Assembly (NCBI GenBank): GCA_026168455.1
Contig: CM047430.1
Span: 5,789,448 to 5,853,447 of the forward strand
Origin: Theocolax elegans
Taxonomy: Eukaryota; Arthropoda; Insecta; Hymenoptera; Cerocephalidae
Length of the DNA stretch: 64,000 nucleotides
Reading direction: 5' to 3'
Shown here one piece after another: positions 44,471 through 55,091 of the stretch; position 1 is the stretch's first letter; each line of letters starts with the position of its first letter. Under the pieces are notes generated by a model. That model saw nothing but the letters and a program-made list of their open reading frames with translations, did no database searches and was not told the origin of the DNA. Made by a program: the position numbers and the translations under genes.

Positions 44471-45260
44471 CATGGTAAAAACTAAAGGCATTTATTTTAA
44501 AAAAGCGTCTGCCCTATTTTTTAAAACTTTGAAAAAGAAATACACCCATTTAATTCAGAAAAGTATAAATAATGGTCATATAGTTCTCATTCTATATAGT
44601 ACTAGTAATTCGATAACTATTTACTTTCTTATACAAATAACATATATTTATTTCTTTGACCGGTGTAAAATTCATTGTGAAATTTTGTAAACTAAAATTT
44701 ATACAATGGAAAGTACAAATTTTCAAAAAAATTTTTTTTAATACGTTTATTTTGATAAGTTTTATTGATTTTTTCTACAGTGTTTGTGCGTTTGAAGATG
44801 ATGTTGTTAACCCCAAGATGTAAATAGTTATCTCTACGCCTTTTTTGTTGGTAAGAATGTGTGTGTGCGTATCGTAGAATTTAAATTTACTTAAATTATA
44901 GTATTAATGCTAAAGAGTTTTTTTCGCTGATTTGTTTTTTTAGCTTTGAAAAGGGAAGGCAATAAAATGTCCGAAACGTCGGCAAAATAAAAATTGTGTT
45001 CGTAGAGATCAAAAAAGTCTTTTTTTATTTAACAAATTCTGGTCGAACGATAATCTCTCCTACCATCTATAAAATGTATGTAATTTTGGTTAACACTTAA
45101 GTTAAATAGATTCATGAAAATAATGATTATTTCAAAACATAAATTTCAATTAAATATTTACTTTGCTTATATCAGGGATAATATAAGGTACAATATAGAT
45201 AATGTATTTATCAAAATATGACTTATATATTCTTACATAGGTATTTACATATACACTTAT
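44471..45260. other. AT-rich spacer with a GAAACGT-type repeat end
   Basis: No gene. Near 44,950-45,010 the block AAGGCAATAAAATGTCCGAA followed by ACGTCGGCAAAATAAAAA resembles the GAAACGT-containing ends of Penelope-like or LINE 3' sequences, but no ribozyme-like pairing is present. Confidence 0.4.
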
Positions 45261-45270
45261 TTTATATAGG

Positions 45271-45378
45271 ATGAGTTCAACTATTCAAAGAGCTAAACGG
45301 CGAGTGGAAGATAAATTGTGTAAAATTGGTTTAGTAAAAGGAAAAAAAAAAGAAAATTGTGAAGAAATTCAAGGCAAT
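45271..45378 (+). pseudogene. Possible orphan first exon
   Basis: ATG at 45271 opens a basic frame (TIQRAKRRVEDKL, then GLVKGKKKENCEEIQGN) that ends at a good splice-donor-like TTGTAAGTAC near 45,378. No downstream exon could be found before the LTR relic at 45,723. It could be the broken start of another transposon or host gene; I do not recognise the protein. Confidence 0.25.
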
Positions 45379-45722
45379 TGTAAGTACCATATATTTAAAA
45401 TCTTTAGAGTTTATCATTATAACAATAAAATATATAATAAAAATATCAAATATATTTATCACACCAAGCTAGAATACACCTCTCTTCAGAACAGGTTTTA
45501 TTAAATAATAATTGTATGAACATGGAATATAATTTACGCAGAATATTATTGCAATCATAAATCATAAAAAGCGTTGTTATCACAATTTTTATAATTACTG
45601 CAAGTTGTATTAAAAATATTTTGGAATGATTTACGATATATTAGTGCGTCTACAACTAAGAGATATACTAATTACACTAAATTAAGGATGCACTAAAATT
45701 TTTTTTATAGATTAGAGTACAA

Positions 45723-45970
45723 TGCGGTAAGTGCTACACCACGTTTGAACCCGCGTGTCCCGTCTGTATTTTCCCTGATAATCCTGGTACGATGCAGGTG
45801 AGGGAACGTTCGCCTCTTTCCCCTCCGCTCGCGATATTCCAGCCCGGTTAGTTAGGTCGGTGGTTTGCAGAAGCCACTTCGCCCACCAGGGCGAACACTT
45901 CCCACAGTGTGTGACGTCGCCACCAGGTTAAGCAATCGACCATTTGCGGATTAGTTGCTACTTTCGCGGC
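45723..45970. mobile_element. LTR relic, first part
   Basis: It aligns with 11,545-11,830 of the solo LTR: GCGGTAAGTG, CACCACGTTTGAAC, CTGGTACGATGCAGGTGAGG, TAGGTCGGTGGTTTGC, CAGGTTAAGCA. It then breaks at a foreign segment. The 5' end of the LTR is missing. Confidence 0.7.
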
Positions 45971-47022
45971 TGCTTGTCATCTTTGCCACGAGACGTCGTT
46001 GCAATGAAATAAATAATACTTAGTGTATTATATTATTTCGTATGTATGTAAAATATTATATCTTAAAATCTCGCACGTTGTTATTGTTTCGTGCGTTGCC
46101 TCTTTAAGGCCACGAGACACGCGTGTTTATGTCAACGACCGAGGATGTTTGCGAGCATCCGTATATACAATTGTTATTGTGTGTGTGTGTTAGGTACTTT
46201 TCGGGAATCCGATAATTCCTGAAAAGCTCAGTACGCTGCCGGTCTTGACCGCGACAGCATCTTCTTTTACACATCGTCACGTTTAGTCACGCGCGCCACG
46301 GGAAGTACCGGACCGGTTCGTCCGTGCACCGGGAAGCCGTACGTGAGTGTAGTGAGTTCGTGTAAGTGCAGTGCGAAGGACCATACACCTCGGGTCAAGT
46401 ATTCCCCGAGGTAGGCGAATCGCCGCGGCATCAGGCCGCACCTGCAGACCACCGGCGAGGACGACGGGAAACCGGGCCGACTCCACCGGCCAGCAGACGT
46501 CGGGGCGCCGACTCACTCCAGGGCCAATGGACAAGCCAGCCCGGTAAGTACCCGACGTCAGTCGGTATATATTTAGAGCGTGTTGAGTGTGTGTGCACGT
46601 ATGTTTGTTCGGTAGCACACCGGTGCTACCGAAAACGAATAGGTATTGCGCGGGGCGAGCATGGGGGCAGCCCCTGCTTGCCGCGTATATACCACGCGAC
46701 CGAGAGAACGCCCCGTTATACATTGTCGGGAACCTCCGTGTAAATATTTTCAAATAAATGATTATTTATTTCATTTTAATATAACGGTCGCGTTATTATT
46801 TTAATTATAAATTAACCCGCAATCATTCCGATTCCCGATTTTCCCGCCACGTGTGTCGGTACGTAGGAGATCGTCCTGTCTCCGTTACCGTGTCCCGACG
46901 GGTTAACTTATTAATCCACGGCGACGACAAAGACGCTTTCTTCGGGGCCGTCGTCCCTGTATTAAATTAATAAATAAATTGTAACTGGTATTAGGACGAA
47001 ATACCACTTTACACCTTTTAAC
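45971..47022. mobile_element. GC-rich insert of about 1.05 kb inside the LTR relic
   Basis: Between the two halves of the LTR relic, and flanked by ACTT on both sides (about 45,967-45,970 and 47,012-47,017). It is GC-rich in parts, has a GT repeat near 46,176-46,192, and carries splice-like and regulatory-looking sequence but no protein frame with a known domain. The ends do not read TG…CA. It could be a diverged solo LTR; the family is unresolved. Confidence 0.45.
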
Positions 47023-47115
47023 TGTTTTTTGGCGTTGACCTTGGGGGTATTCGACAGTAGGACTTCCACTCAGTGGTTATTGTAAATTGGTGAATATTTA
47101 TTTATTTATTTAACA
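47023..47115. mobile_element. LTR relic, second part
   Basis: TTTTAACTG, then GGCGTTGACCTTGGGGGTA and TTGTAAATTG resume the match with 11,848-11,930 of the solo LTR, after the insert. The rest of the LTR is lost. Confidence 0.6.
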
Positions 47116-47259
47116 AAATATCGAGCTTGTTCATTGGTTTCTGGTCATTACCCTTCCTTTTCTTTTTTTCTTTTTTTTTATGAAAGACTAGTTCATAAAC
47201 AACTCACTTTTTACCTGGAATCAAATAACTTAATTGTCTCTAGACAAGCGTGGTTTTTG

Positions 47260-47700
47260 CAGGTTTACTAGGAGTTCTGGATGATATTAGGCGTGACATT
47301 GATTCCAGAAAAATTACAATACTGATACTATTCAATTTCTCTAAAGTGCTTGATTCAGTCCTCACCACTTTCTCTTGGCAAAACTAAGGAGTATGGGATG
47401 CTTTAAAATCGTTGTAAATTGGTTTTTTCAATATCTTGTAAGCCCCTTTCAGGTAACCAATGATATTAGAAAACTCTCGCGTTGGTTCGGCACATTCAGA
47501 GTGTACCACAGAGCAGTGTCCTGGGGCCACTAATATTTTCAATTTTCCTTAATAATCTACCTAGCGTTTTAAAACGGTAGGTAGATCATTCGTTTTATTC
47601 TGCCAACTTCATTGTCGACGTTCAATACATCACTGAAGATGTGAATGCAGTCACCAATTGGGCCCAAAAACAAGGGTCTCAAACTAAATGTAAATAATTA
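47260..47700 (+). pseudogene. Jockey-type LINE reverse transcriptase relic
   Basis: Plus-strand frames give GVLDDIRRDIDSRKIT, ILFNFSKVLDSV, a PQGS-like PGA block and finally ITEDVNAVTNWAQK near 47,630-47,670. This is the order of RT fingers, palm and thumb of jockey-like LINEs. Many stops and shifts; the catalytic Y-A-D-D is not preserved. Confidence 0.7.
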
Positions 47701-47734
47701 GTAATTAGTCGATTGTTGAGGGTCAATAATAAAT

Positions 47735-47830
47735 AAATCCAATTTATTTATGTAAGTGCACAACGTTTCGTTTGCTAGGTTTTTTTTAGGTTTGACCTCT
47801 TCAGGTGCTGAATTTATTGGACAAAATTAT
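47735..47830 (-). repeat. Penelope/LINE-type terminal block with GAAACGTTG
   Basis: On the minus strand it reads CACCTGAAGAGG, then AAACGAAACGTTGTGC, similar in outline to the CTGATGAGG…GAAACGTTGCC blocks elsewhere in the window. The segment between does not fold into stem II, so it is not a ribozyme candidate. Confidence 0.35.
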
Positions 47831-48131
47831 TAATATTTATATCAAATTTTACAATACTTGTGAATTAAAAAATTAAGTTTTTACCTTAATAATGAATGTA
47901 ATGTTACAGCCCAAGTGAGCTTCGTCGAATAACATTATTACGAAGTCAACGATGATTTATACAAAAACAAAGTAGGTGTGTGTTTACAAACTATACGTCA
48001 TAGTTTGTGTACATTAGTCTCTTTAAACTATATTCATAACATATTTATATCGATGGTTTAAATGTTGAGTTCTATTCTGTTAATTATGTTATTCGATTGC
48101 ATAATTTGACGTGACAATGGCTGCAATAAAC

Positions 48132-48136
<5 letters not shown>

Positions 48137-48168
<32 letters not shown>
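48137..48168. repeat. CT dinucleotide microsatellite
   Basis: Sixteen CT units directly before a LINE ORF1 relic. Confidence 0.9.
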
Positions 48169-48170
<2 letters not shown>

Positions 48171-48186
48171 TGTTTGTACGAAAATA

Positions 48187-48840
48187 CTTATGCACAGAAG
48201 GTCAGAGACGGTCCGGGAAGTGCTTCCGCTCTTTTAGTGCAGCTAAGGAGTGATTTCCAGGAGAAAATCTTAAAAGATGCGAGTAGATTCACTGCGTTCA
48301 ATACATCAAACTTAAATACATAGCGTTTTTGTTGGACTGCTGCTTTGCCTGCAGCTAATGTTTTTATTAACGAATTTTTGGATAGGGATAAAAATAGAGC
48401 ATTCAAAGCACTAAAACTAGCATCTGAAAGATTACGTTTTATATTTGTATGACATAGAGTAGCTAATTATTATGTCAAAGCACACGATAGAGATCCTTCG
48501 ACAAAGTTAAAGAAAATGCTAGACTTAGAAAAAATTGCTGTGCATTTTAAACTAGTTTCTAACTGTGTTAACGACAAATCATTACCAGAAAGTTATAATG
48601 GGAGTGGAGTTAGTCTCAGTTCGAAGAAAGTAAATGAATTTAGAAGTTCGGTTACTGAGTCAGGTTCTGTTAGCACATAAGCAAATAAAAACGGAAACTA
48701 ATGTAAAGACAAACACAAATAAATATAAAACTAGAACTAAGAAAAATATTAATATATTGATCAATTCGTCTGAGGCTGCCACTGCTCCCACCAATGACAA
48801 TGACAATAACAACGACAATGACAATGATATTATTAGATAG
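48187..48840 (+). pseudogene. LINE ORF1 C-terminal relic
   Basis: Broken plus-strand frames read DGPGSASALLVQLRSDFQEK, then ANVFINEFLDRDKNRAFKAL and LASERL. This is the pattern of the conserved C-terminal domain of jockey/CR1-type ORF1 proteins (often annotated as FP-like). An asparagine/aspartate repeat near 48,797-48,832 comes from a GACAAT microsatellite. Stops at about 48,320 and 48,450 break the frame. Confidence 0.6.
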
Positions 48841-48895
48841 GAAAATTGACTAGGTAGGGTTTCTCCTGGAGAGCCTAATGTGGTTTCAGGGGGGA

Positions 48896-49030
48896 GATTA
48901 CGGGCGGGTTTTTTTAATGTGAACTCGTTTAGAGTTTAGATCGAGCAGATCCGTCAGTTTCTTTCTGATTGCCCCTCTTTTGACATCTTTGGTGTTGCGA
49001 AGACCAAGCTGAACTCAAAAGTAATGTATC
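48896..49030 (+). pseudogene. LINE ORF2 endonuclease start, truncated
   Basis: After ORF1 the frame reads RAGFFNVNSFRV, a stop, then EQIRQFLSDCPSFDIFGVAKTKL, which matches the N-terminal entry of the apurinic-type endonuclease of LINEs (N-V-N-S and E-T-K, the catalytic E mutated to K). It breaks off near 49,030. ORF1 followed by ORF2 on the plus strand suggests one element of which only this middle part is left. Confidence 0.65.
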
Positions 49031-49083
49031 ACATCATCCATGTCAAGAAATATATATATATGTTGAATTCTGAATTCTTAGAC

Positions 49084-49165
49084 ACGGCGGCGGCGGCGGC
49101 GAAATATTTATATATTATACTAGGGGGGCCTCGCCCCCCTGCGCGCTTTGCGCGCCAACCCACTA
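49084..49165. repeat. GGC triplet run and GC palindromes
   Basis: CGG repeats at 49,084-49,100 are followed by GGGGGGCCTCGCCCCCC and GCGCGCTTTGCGCGC at about 49,124-49,158. These are palindromes in otherwise AT-rich DNA and relatives of the GC palindromes near 10,590 and 54,840. Confidence 0.65.
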
Positions 49166-50700
49166 TTTTTAATTTCGAAAAAGGTTTTTCGTAATAAATT
49201 TATTTTAAATATTGTTTTAAATTGTATTATTTTTTCACTACCATGGACACCTTAGAAATTAAACCGATTCACACAACACCTTGGAGGTACTGTTATAATG
49301 CATTGGGTTTTATACCAAAAATTTAATTTTTTTTTTAAATATGATTATAATTTATAAATAAAAGTTTTTACCAAAATTTAGTATAATGAAATCAGAATAA
49401 TAATAATAATAAAAAAAATAGAGACATTAAATGTTAACTGTAAATTTTAAACTATATGAATCCCTATAAAGCTTAAATTTATATTTTAATAATTATAAAT
49501 GTTAATGAAAAATTAACTTACCAAAAATAGTAAAGTGCATATACTTACTAAATTGTAGTATTTAGTAACAACTTATTAAAATTTTTGATTATTTTAAACG
49601 GATCTAAGTAGAACTTCACCTCCTATAATTAATTTACTAGCAACAGATACCGCGCTGGCTAACGCTCACTCGGGTGTATTTTGATTGTGCTTTATTCAGA
49701 TGAGTGCATTTAAAATTGATGCATTTAGTTTATTCGATTATTAAATTTTGAATTTTATATTCATTATACAATGCGTATTATTTTTAATTATTATTATTAT
49801 ATATAATGTGTATTATTAAAATAGTCGTTACTCCAAACCGGAGAACAGCAGAACCGGAGAACGTCCGAAACGGGATCCTCCTTAATTTAATAAATAGAGG
49901 ATATAGGATTAATTGCATATAATATTTGTAAGATATTTTTATTGCTCGAATTTCTTTTTTCGACGGAAGTTTTATGAAAGAAGTTTTTGAAACAAAACTT
50001 TTTCTAGGACTCTTTTTTAAAAACTTTTTCGAAACCTTTTTTTCAAAAACCGAATAACACAAATACCCAGGTACCCCTCATGTGAAAAACACTTCGACAT
50101 TATTATATTAAAGAAGGATTAATTTCGTAACGTCTTTTGAAGGGTTAGAAACCGGAGGCCTAATAGTATAATATTATCATTATATTATTATATATTTCAG
50201 ACAAATCGACCTATATGTATCGAGAAAACTTTAATCTACCATTTTATCAAAATATCGGTAACATAGGTCATTTTGGCCTGACCTTAATAGAATTTATACG
50301 GGAATTATCTTTACAAAACTGTGTGTCATGTAAACTAACTATTTTGCAGCTGGGATGGGGGAAGGGATTCTATTTGAATGATAGTATTGGCAAAATAATT
50401 TATATACGGTACACATAGATACAATTTTAATTGTAAAATTTCAACAAATTTAAGTATTTAAATAATAATTTTAAATACCTATTTATACGACATTGGATGT
50501 TAAAATTAGGTGCATGATCGGTTTATTTGATGAAAACTTGATATCCTTTTCTGTAGTCCAAATCCTATTAAGCTGGGGGTTATTGTGATTGTTCTTGTAC
50601 AGTTGATGGTACTGGTTCTGTAAAGTATATTTTTCCTTCCAGCGTTAGCCAACATATTAATGTTGTTATCCGACTCTTACGGCGAGGGCGTACTGGTAAG
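49166..50700. other. AT-rich spacer, nothing recognised
   Basis: About 1.5 kb without a supportable gene. AACCGGAGAAC recurs near 49,838 and 49,853 as a small direct repeat. Short frames here (for example 49,784-50,062 minus) show no known domain. Confidence 0.45.
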
Positions 50701-50705
50701 GTATA

Positions 50706-51405
50706 CACTCTAAACTCCAAATAGTAAAAATCGACGTTAGAAGAGGTAAAAAGTAGGTTTTTCTCTTTTAATAGAGAGTAGATATTGCGATTTACTATTT
50801 ACGAAAAGATATTTATTTAAATGACTAACCTTAAAATCGTTCGCTAAATGCGCCCGGAAAACTATGCAATGTTACCAAAGAAACTCTGGCAAATATTTTA
50901 TGTTTAAGTTTTAAGAATCATCATAGTAAGTTTCTCATTTTTATATTTATACCAATTGAAGTATGTTAGATCTGCACCCGAAATTTTATAGCTTTCCAAA
51001 GAGTAATTATCTTATTTTATTCTTTGCAAAAGCGAGTTATATGCATTATTTGTTCTTTTAGATTACGTGCAAAAAATTTGTTACTTTTTAAATAGTAAAT
51101 ATCTTTTACTCTTGTTTTACTTCTTTCCAATTAGTAATTTGTACTTTTTACTAGTTTAGATTTTGTTTCCAAAATTTTATACTTTTCAGAGCAGTAAATA
51201 TCTCATTTTAGTATTTTCTAAATAGCAAATATTTGCGTTTACTCTTTCTAAAAGACAATTTTTGCATTTTGCTCTTTACAATGAGTAAACTTAACGTTTT
51301 ATCTTTTCGTATATAGCAAATCGTAATATCTACTCTTTATCAAAAGAGAAAAACTTATTTTTTACCACTTCTAACGTCGATTTTTACTATTTGGGGTTTA
51401 CAGTG
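50706..51405. mobile_element. Miniature element with CACTSTAAAC ends and TA target duplication
   Basis: Left end CACTCTAAACTCCAAATAG and right end (inverted) CACTGTAAACCCCAAATAG, with TA just outside both. The inverted repeats extend about 110 bases and include AATCGACGTTAGAAG and AAAGAGTAGATATT. The interior of about 480 bases holds degenerate repeats resembling AGTAAATATCTTTTA and GAGTAAA in both directions, with no protein. Confidence 0.72.
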
Positions 51406-51918
51406 TACATTTCAAGAGTCATATTTTTTTGTAGCAAATCCGATTTTTTAACACTATAGTTCATTACATAGCGCAATATACGTCTTACCCGACTTATAGT
51501 AATTTGTTGATGACCTTCAGCGCAAACATTTATTATGTTACGGCAATTTATGATATCAGATTTGTCATTCAGATTTTCAGCGCATGCTTATCTAATGATG
51601 CTGCAGCCGTTTTTAGCTTTTTGATTTGATTTTTAGAATTTTGTTACTTTCAGTGTTTCAAAAGTTTTATTATATATTCCATTTTTTAAATAATTCATAT
51701 AATGAGTGTATATTTGTTGTATTTATTTACAATTTTTTAAGTTACTGCCGGTTTGCAACCATATTTAAACGATCTTCAGCGCATACATTTATTAATTATT
51801 TTGTATATTTACTTTAATGATACAGTAGTAGTAATATTTCATTTTTTTCTCGTATTTCCACTCTTTTTATTTAATCATATAATTGATATAAAGTAAGTAT
51901 AAATTATTTTGTAGTCAT
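51406..51918. other. Spacer, possible 3' end of the Helitron
   Basis: Between the miniature element and the end of the helicase frame. On the minus strand the 3' terminus of the Helitron (a hairpin followed by CTRR) should lie in or beyond this stretch; I could not identify it. Confidence 0.35.
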
Positions 51919-53865
51919 TTACAATATTTCTTTAAACACTATATTTTTAGTGTAATTTTTATTTTCGTCCTTTAGTTTATCACTTGCTATTTTTGCATTG
52001 TTTAGTAATAATATTTTCAAATTTTTTCTATTTCTAGCTCTTGAAAGTGCTACGTATGATTGACCATGGCTAAAAACTGGGGTTGGTAAATAGATACCAA
52101 CGTGTTTATATGACTGTCCTTGTGATTTATTAATAGTCATTGCGAAACCTAATCGTATGGGAAATTGTTTTCGGCGCATATTGAATGGTATTTCTTCCTT
52201 AGATGGTGACAAAGTGATTCTTGGTATTAAAACTAATTTTCCAATTTTTTTTCCGCTTATAATTTCTGCTTTCATTAAATGTTTCATAAGTTTTTTTACT
52301 AATAACCTTGTTCCATTACAAAGACCTTCATTTACATTTAAATTTCTCAGAAGAATTACTATTGCACCTACTTTTAATTGTAATTTATGCAGAGGAAGTC
52401 CATTAGGCGTAAGCGTATTGAGAAATTCAGTAGGTAACATGACATCTAAGTTTTCTCCATTATCATCTTCCGCTGTATCTACACTTAAATATTCAATAGT
52501 TTGCCCTTCCTTTATATCTAAAATTTTATTATTAATTTCAATTACATCATTGTTTGTGGGGGCCAGTATAACCTTATCATTTAAATCTACATCACTCATT
52601 TTTATTTCATTTCCAAAAGTTTCTGCAATGATATCATTTTCTTTTGTTATTAAATCAACAGGGATTTCGAGCAGTTCATTTTTTTCTTCATATATATTTA
52701 AACGTTTACCTTCACCTACGTTCAATAACCATTGTCTAAAATGATTGTCATTATCTGTCACTCGAAGATTTTCATTTAGTGTCATGCGTATAAAATTTAG
52801 CCATAAGTAGCTGTTTTTAACTGAATTTTCGATAACTTCAGTACGACTACCGTGTCGGATAACTGGTAATGTTTGTCTAAAATCGCCAGAAACAACTAAC
52901 ATTTTATTACGAAATATTTTTTTATTATTACATATATCTTGAAGTAGACGATTGACTGCTTCAAAGGCATGTTTTGATGTCATAGATATTTCATCCCATA
53001 TTATAATTTGAACCTCCTTTAAATTTTTACCATCTATTGTACATGTAGTACTTTCTGTGATATTAAGTGGTAATTTAAATGTTGTATGTACTGTTTTTCC
53101 GTTATGTAATAAATTTGCTGTAATTCCTGTCCAGGCAACACATAAAAATGAAATACTTGAGAATTTTAGGTAGTCTATTAGAACGTTAAGTAAATAACTT
53201 TTTCCACTTCCTCCTGGTCCATCAATAAAAATGTTTTTTTTTTCTTCAATTTTTAAATGTTGCACAACAGTATTGAAAATATCTTTTTGATGATTTTTTA
53301 AAGAATTTACTTTGACTTCTACTTCAGTAAATGTGCAACTTTTGTTATATGATATCGAAGTATCATCATTTTCTTCTATGTGTATAGAAATAACGGGTAA
53401 TTTGAAATCATTTAAAGAATATCCATGTAATTGTAAATGTTTATCAATAATGTTTAATGCAAGATTTTCACCTACATTTTGATCGTATTTTGGGTGGTAA
53501 AAAAAGTGTTTGTATTTTTCGAATAAATCTTTTGCATTAATGGGATTGTGAAAAATACAAATATATGCAAATAATTCACAAAGAGCAGTAGGAAATTGTA
53601 ATTGTGATGCTTCTTCCAAACATCTATCCCACTCTTTATCTTCATTCACCAAATGTCTAGCTACAGAAGCTTCATAAAATGTAGAATAAATTATACCATC
53701 CACAGTACGTAAATCCTGAAATGATGATGCTCCTTTTACATGTAAAAGTAATAATCTTAAAAAATATCGTTCACGATCTTTTGGATTCACCAAATACATT
53801 CTGCTTAATATAGGTTTATTTGTTTTTTTTCTTTCATTCCATGTTTTTGAATTATTATCAAACAC
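51919..53865 (-). CDS. Helitron PIF1-type helicase domain, 648 residues
   Basis: Long open frame with the superfamily 1 helicase motifs in order: Walker A GPGGSGKS (about residue 217), Walker B IIIWDEISM (about 289), SGDFRQTLPVI, and near the C terminus INKSQGQS and YVALSRAR. These are the PIF1-specific signatures that unwind DNA during rolling-circle transposition. It is in the same frame as 53872-54117, from which it is separated by a single TAA at 53872-53874, so the original protein was continuous with Rep. The apparent first residue is a GTG codon and not a real start. Confidence 0.9.
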   Translation of the reverse strand: MFDNNSKTWNERKKTNKPILSRMYLVNPKDRERYFLRLLLLHVKGASSFQDLRTVDGIIYSTFYEASVARHLVNEDKEWDRCLEEASQLQFPTALCELFAYICIFHNPINAKDLFEKYKHFFYHPKYDQNVGENLALNIIDKHLQLHGYSLNDFKLPVISIHIEENDDTSISYNKSCTFTEVEVKVNSLKNHQKDIFNTVVQHLKIEEKKNIFIDGPGGSGKSYLLNVLIDYLKFSSISFLCVAWTGITANLLHNGKTVHTTFKLPLNITESTTCTIDGKNLKEVQIIIWDEISMTSKHAFEAVNRLLQDICNNKKIFRNKMLVVSGDFRQTLPVIRHGSRTEVIENSVKNSYLWLNFIRMTLNENLRVTDNDNHFRQWLLNVGEGKRLNIYEEKNELLEIPVDLITKENDIIAETFGNEIKMSDVDLNDKVILAPTNNDVIEINNKILDIKEGQTIEYLSVDTAEDDNGENLDVMLPTEFLNTLTPNGLPLHKLQLKVGAIVILLRNLNVNEGLCNGTRLLVKKLMKHLMKAEIISGKKIGKLVLIPRITLSPSKEEIPFNMRRKQFPIRLGFAMTINKSQGQSYKHVGIYLPTPVFSHGQSYVALSRARNRKNLKILLLNNAKIASDKLKDENKNYTKNIVFKEIL

Positions 53866-53871
53866 ATAATG

Positions 53872-54301
53872 TTATGGTATTTCAGAATATAAATAATTTC
53901 GAGCTTTAGAATTGATTTTATTTAATTTAAAGTATGCTGTTGATGTAGTTTCTACATTTTTTTTTAATATTTCTTTTTCTTTCCCTTCTTTAAAATATAC
54001 TTCTTGTTCATCTTGATTGTGAATAGCTAATCTTATTATGGTATGTGAAAGTTCATGTAAAGGGTATGAAGGGGCGCGTGTCGCGCACCCGAGGTAAGTT
54101 TCTAATAGTCTGTGCATAGCTTCTGGTGGACATAAATATCTTGTATTAATATACTGCTTAATTTCATCATATTCGTATTCATTGTTTTCGTTGTCTTCAT
54201 TATTAGTTAAATTAGAATTGTCTTTTAATTTGATGCCTGCATTACGTATTTCAATATACGCACAGTCATGTTCTTTATAACAATATTTGCATTAGTATTT
54301 T
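53872..54301 (-). pseudogene. Helitron Rep, C-terminal part after the insert
   Basis: The minus-strand frame reads CKYCYKEHDCAYIEI near 54,255-54,297, the region where Helitron Rep has its conserved tyrosines followed by K-x-H-D. It continues through TRYLCPPEAMHRLLETYLG to ARNYLYSEIP and the TAA before the helicase. One in-frame stop lies at the insert boundary (54,295-54,300). The tyrosines visible here (CKYCYK) are candidates for the catalytic pair. Confidence 0.75.
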
Positions 54302-55091
54302 CTGCCCGCGCGGGCGCAAAATGCGTTTTTGCGCCCGCTTTTTCGGGCGCAAAATGGCCAATTCCCGCCTGCTTTTTTTATTAGTTTTCTCGCCCGGTCA
54401 TTTATACATGAAAAAATAATAAAAATATTAAACAAGCAATGAAAATTTAATTTTAAATTATTTATTTTTTTAAATGATTTATTTACAAATTGTGAAGGAT
54501 AATAAAAAAAACATTTTTTTATATTCAATAACTCAACGTTTTAATGCAAAATTTCAAAAAAATTATAATATATAATATATTATAATAAACAATTAGAAAA
54601 ATTATTTTATTTAATTCATAAGATTACTCAGTTTTATTATTTATTATATTAATTGTTACGGAACAATTATTTAACTCAAATGAAACATTCTTATCTATTA
54701 TAATAATTTAATAATTAATAATTAATAATATTTAATAATAATGAATAATATTTAATAATTTAATAATATTTAATAATTTAATAATATTTAACAATTTAAT
54801 AATTATAATAATTGTATTTTTATTCTTTCTAGGGGGGGGAGGCTCCGCCCCCCAACCCTGCACCCCTACCGGGGCTCCGCCCCTGGACCCCGCCTGCGCC
54901 CCCTCGCCCTTTTTCTAAATTCATACAATGTTTGTACGTTTCTTCTTCAGCAACCCTTTTTAAAGCATTTTTCACCCTTTCGGACAGAAAATAGTATGTG
55001 TACCACGGGCGCAGTGGGGATTCGCGGCCCTCGGGTGAGTGTTTCACCCTCGGGCCAGAATCCCCAATTTTGCGCCCTTGGTACACAATGT
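54302..55091. mobile_element. GC-rich hairpin-bearing insert in the Rep gene
   Basis: About 790 bases separate VCSTVQCI (upstream) from CKYCYKEHD (downstream) of Rep, which are adjacent in intact Helitrons. At one end (54,990-55,088) a stem of roughly 40 bp forms between GTACCACGGGCGCAGTGGGG and its near-complement ending CGCCCTTGGTACAC. At the other end, short GCGGGCGCAAAA repeats occur in both orientations (54,302-54,355). Between them lie AT-rich DNA and a CTCCGCCCC-rich patch (54,830-54,905). No coding frame is convincing. It is an insertion of unknown type. Confidence 0.72.

Noticed and set aside
44950..45010. Hammerhead ribozyme around GAAACGTCGG
   Set aside because: The GAAAC block is present but there is no CTGATGA strand or stem II at the right distance.
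46283..46753. 156- and 125-codon frames on opposite strands
   Set aside because: Within the GC-rich insert of the LTR relic; overlapping frames and no domain.
47755..47820. Hammerhead ribozyme around CTGAAGAG…GAAACG
   Set aside because: The core is mutated and the intervening sequence does not pair.
52157..52744. 195-codon plus-strand frame
   Set aside because: It is antisense to the helicase and shows no domain; a shadow frame.
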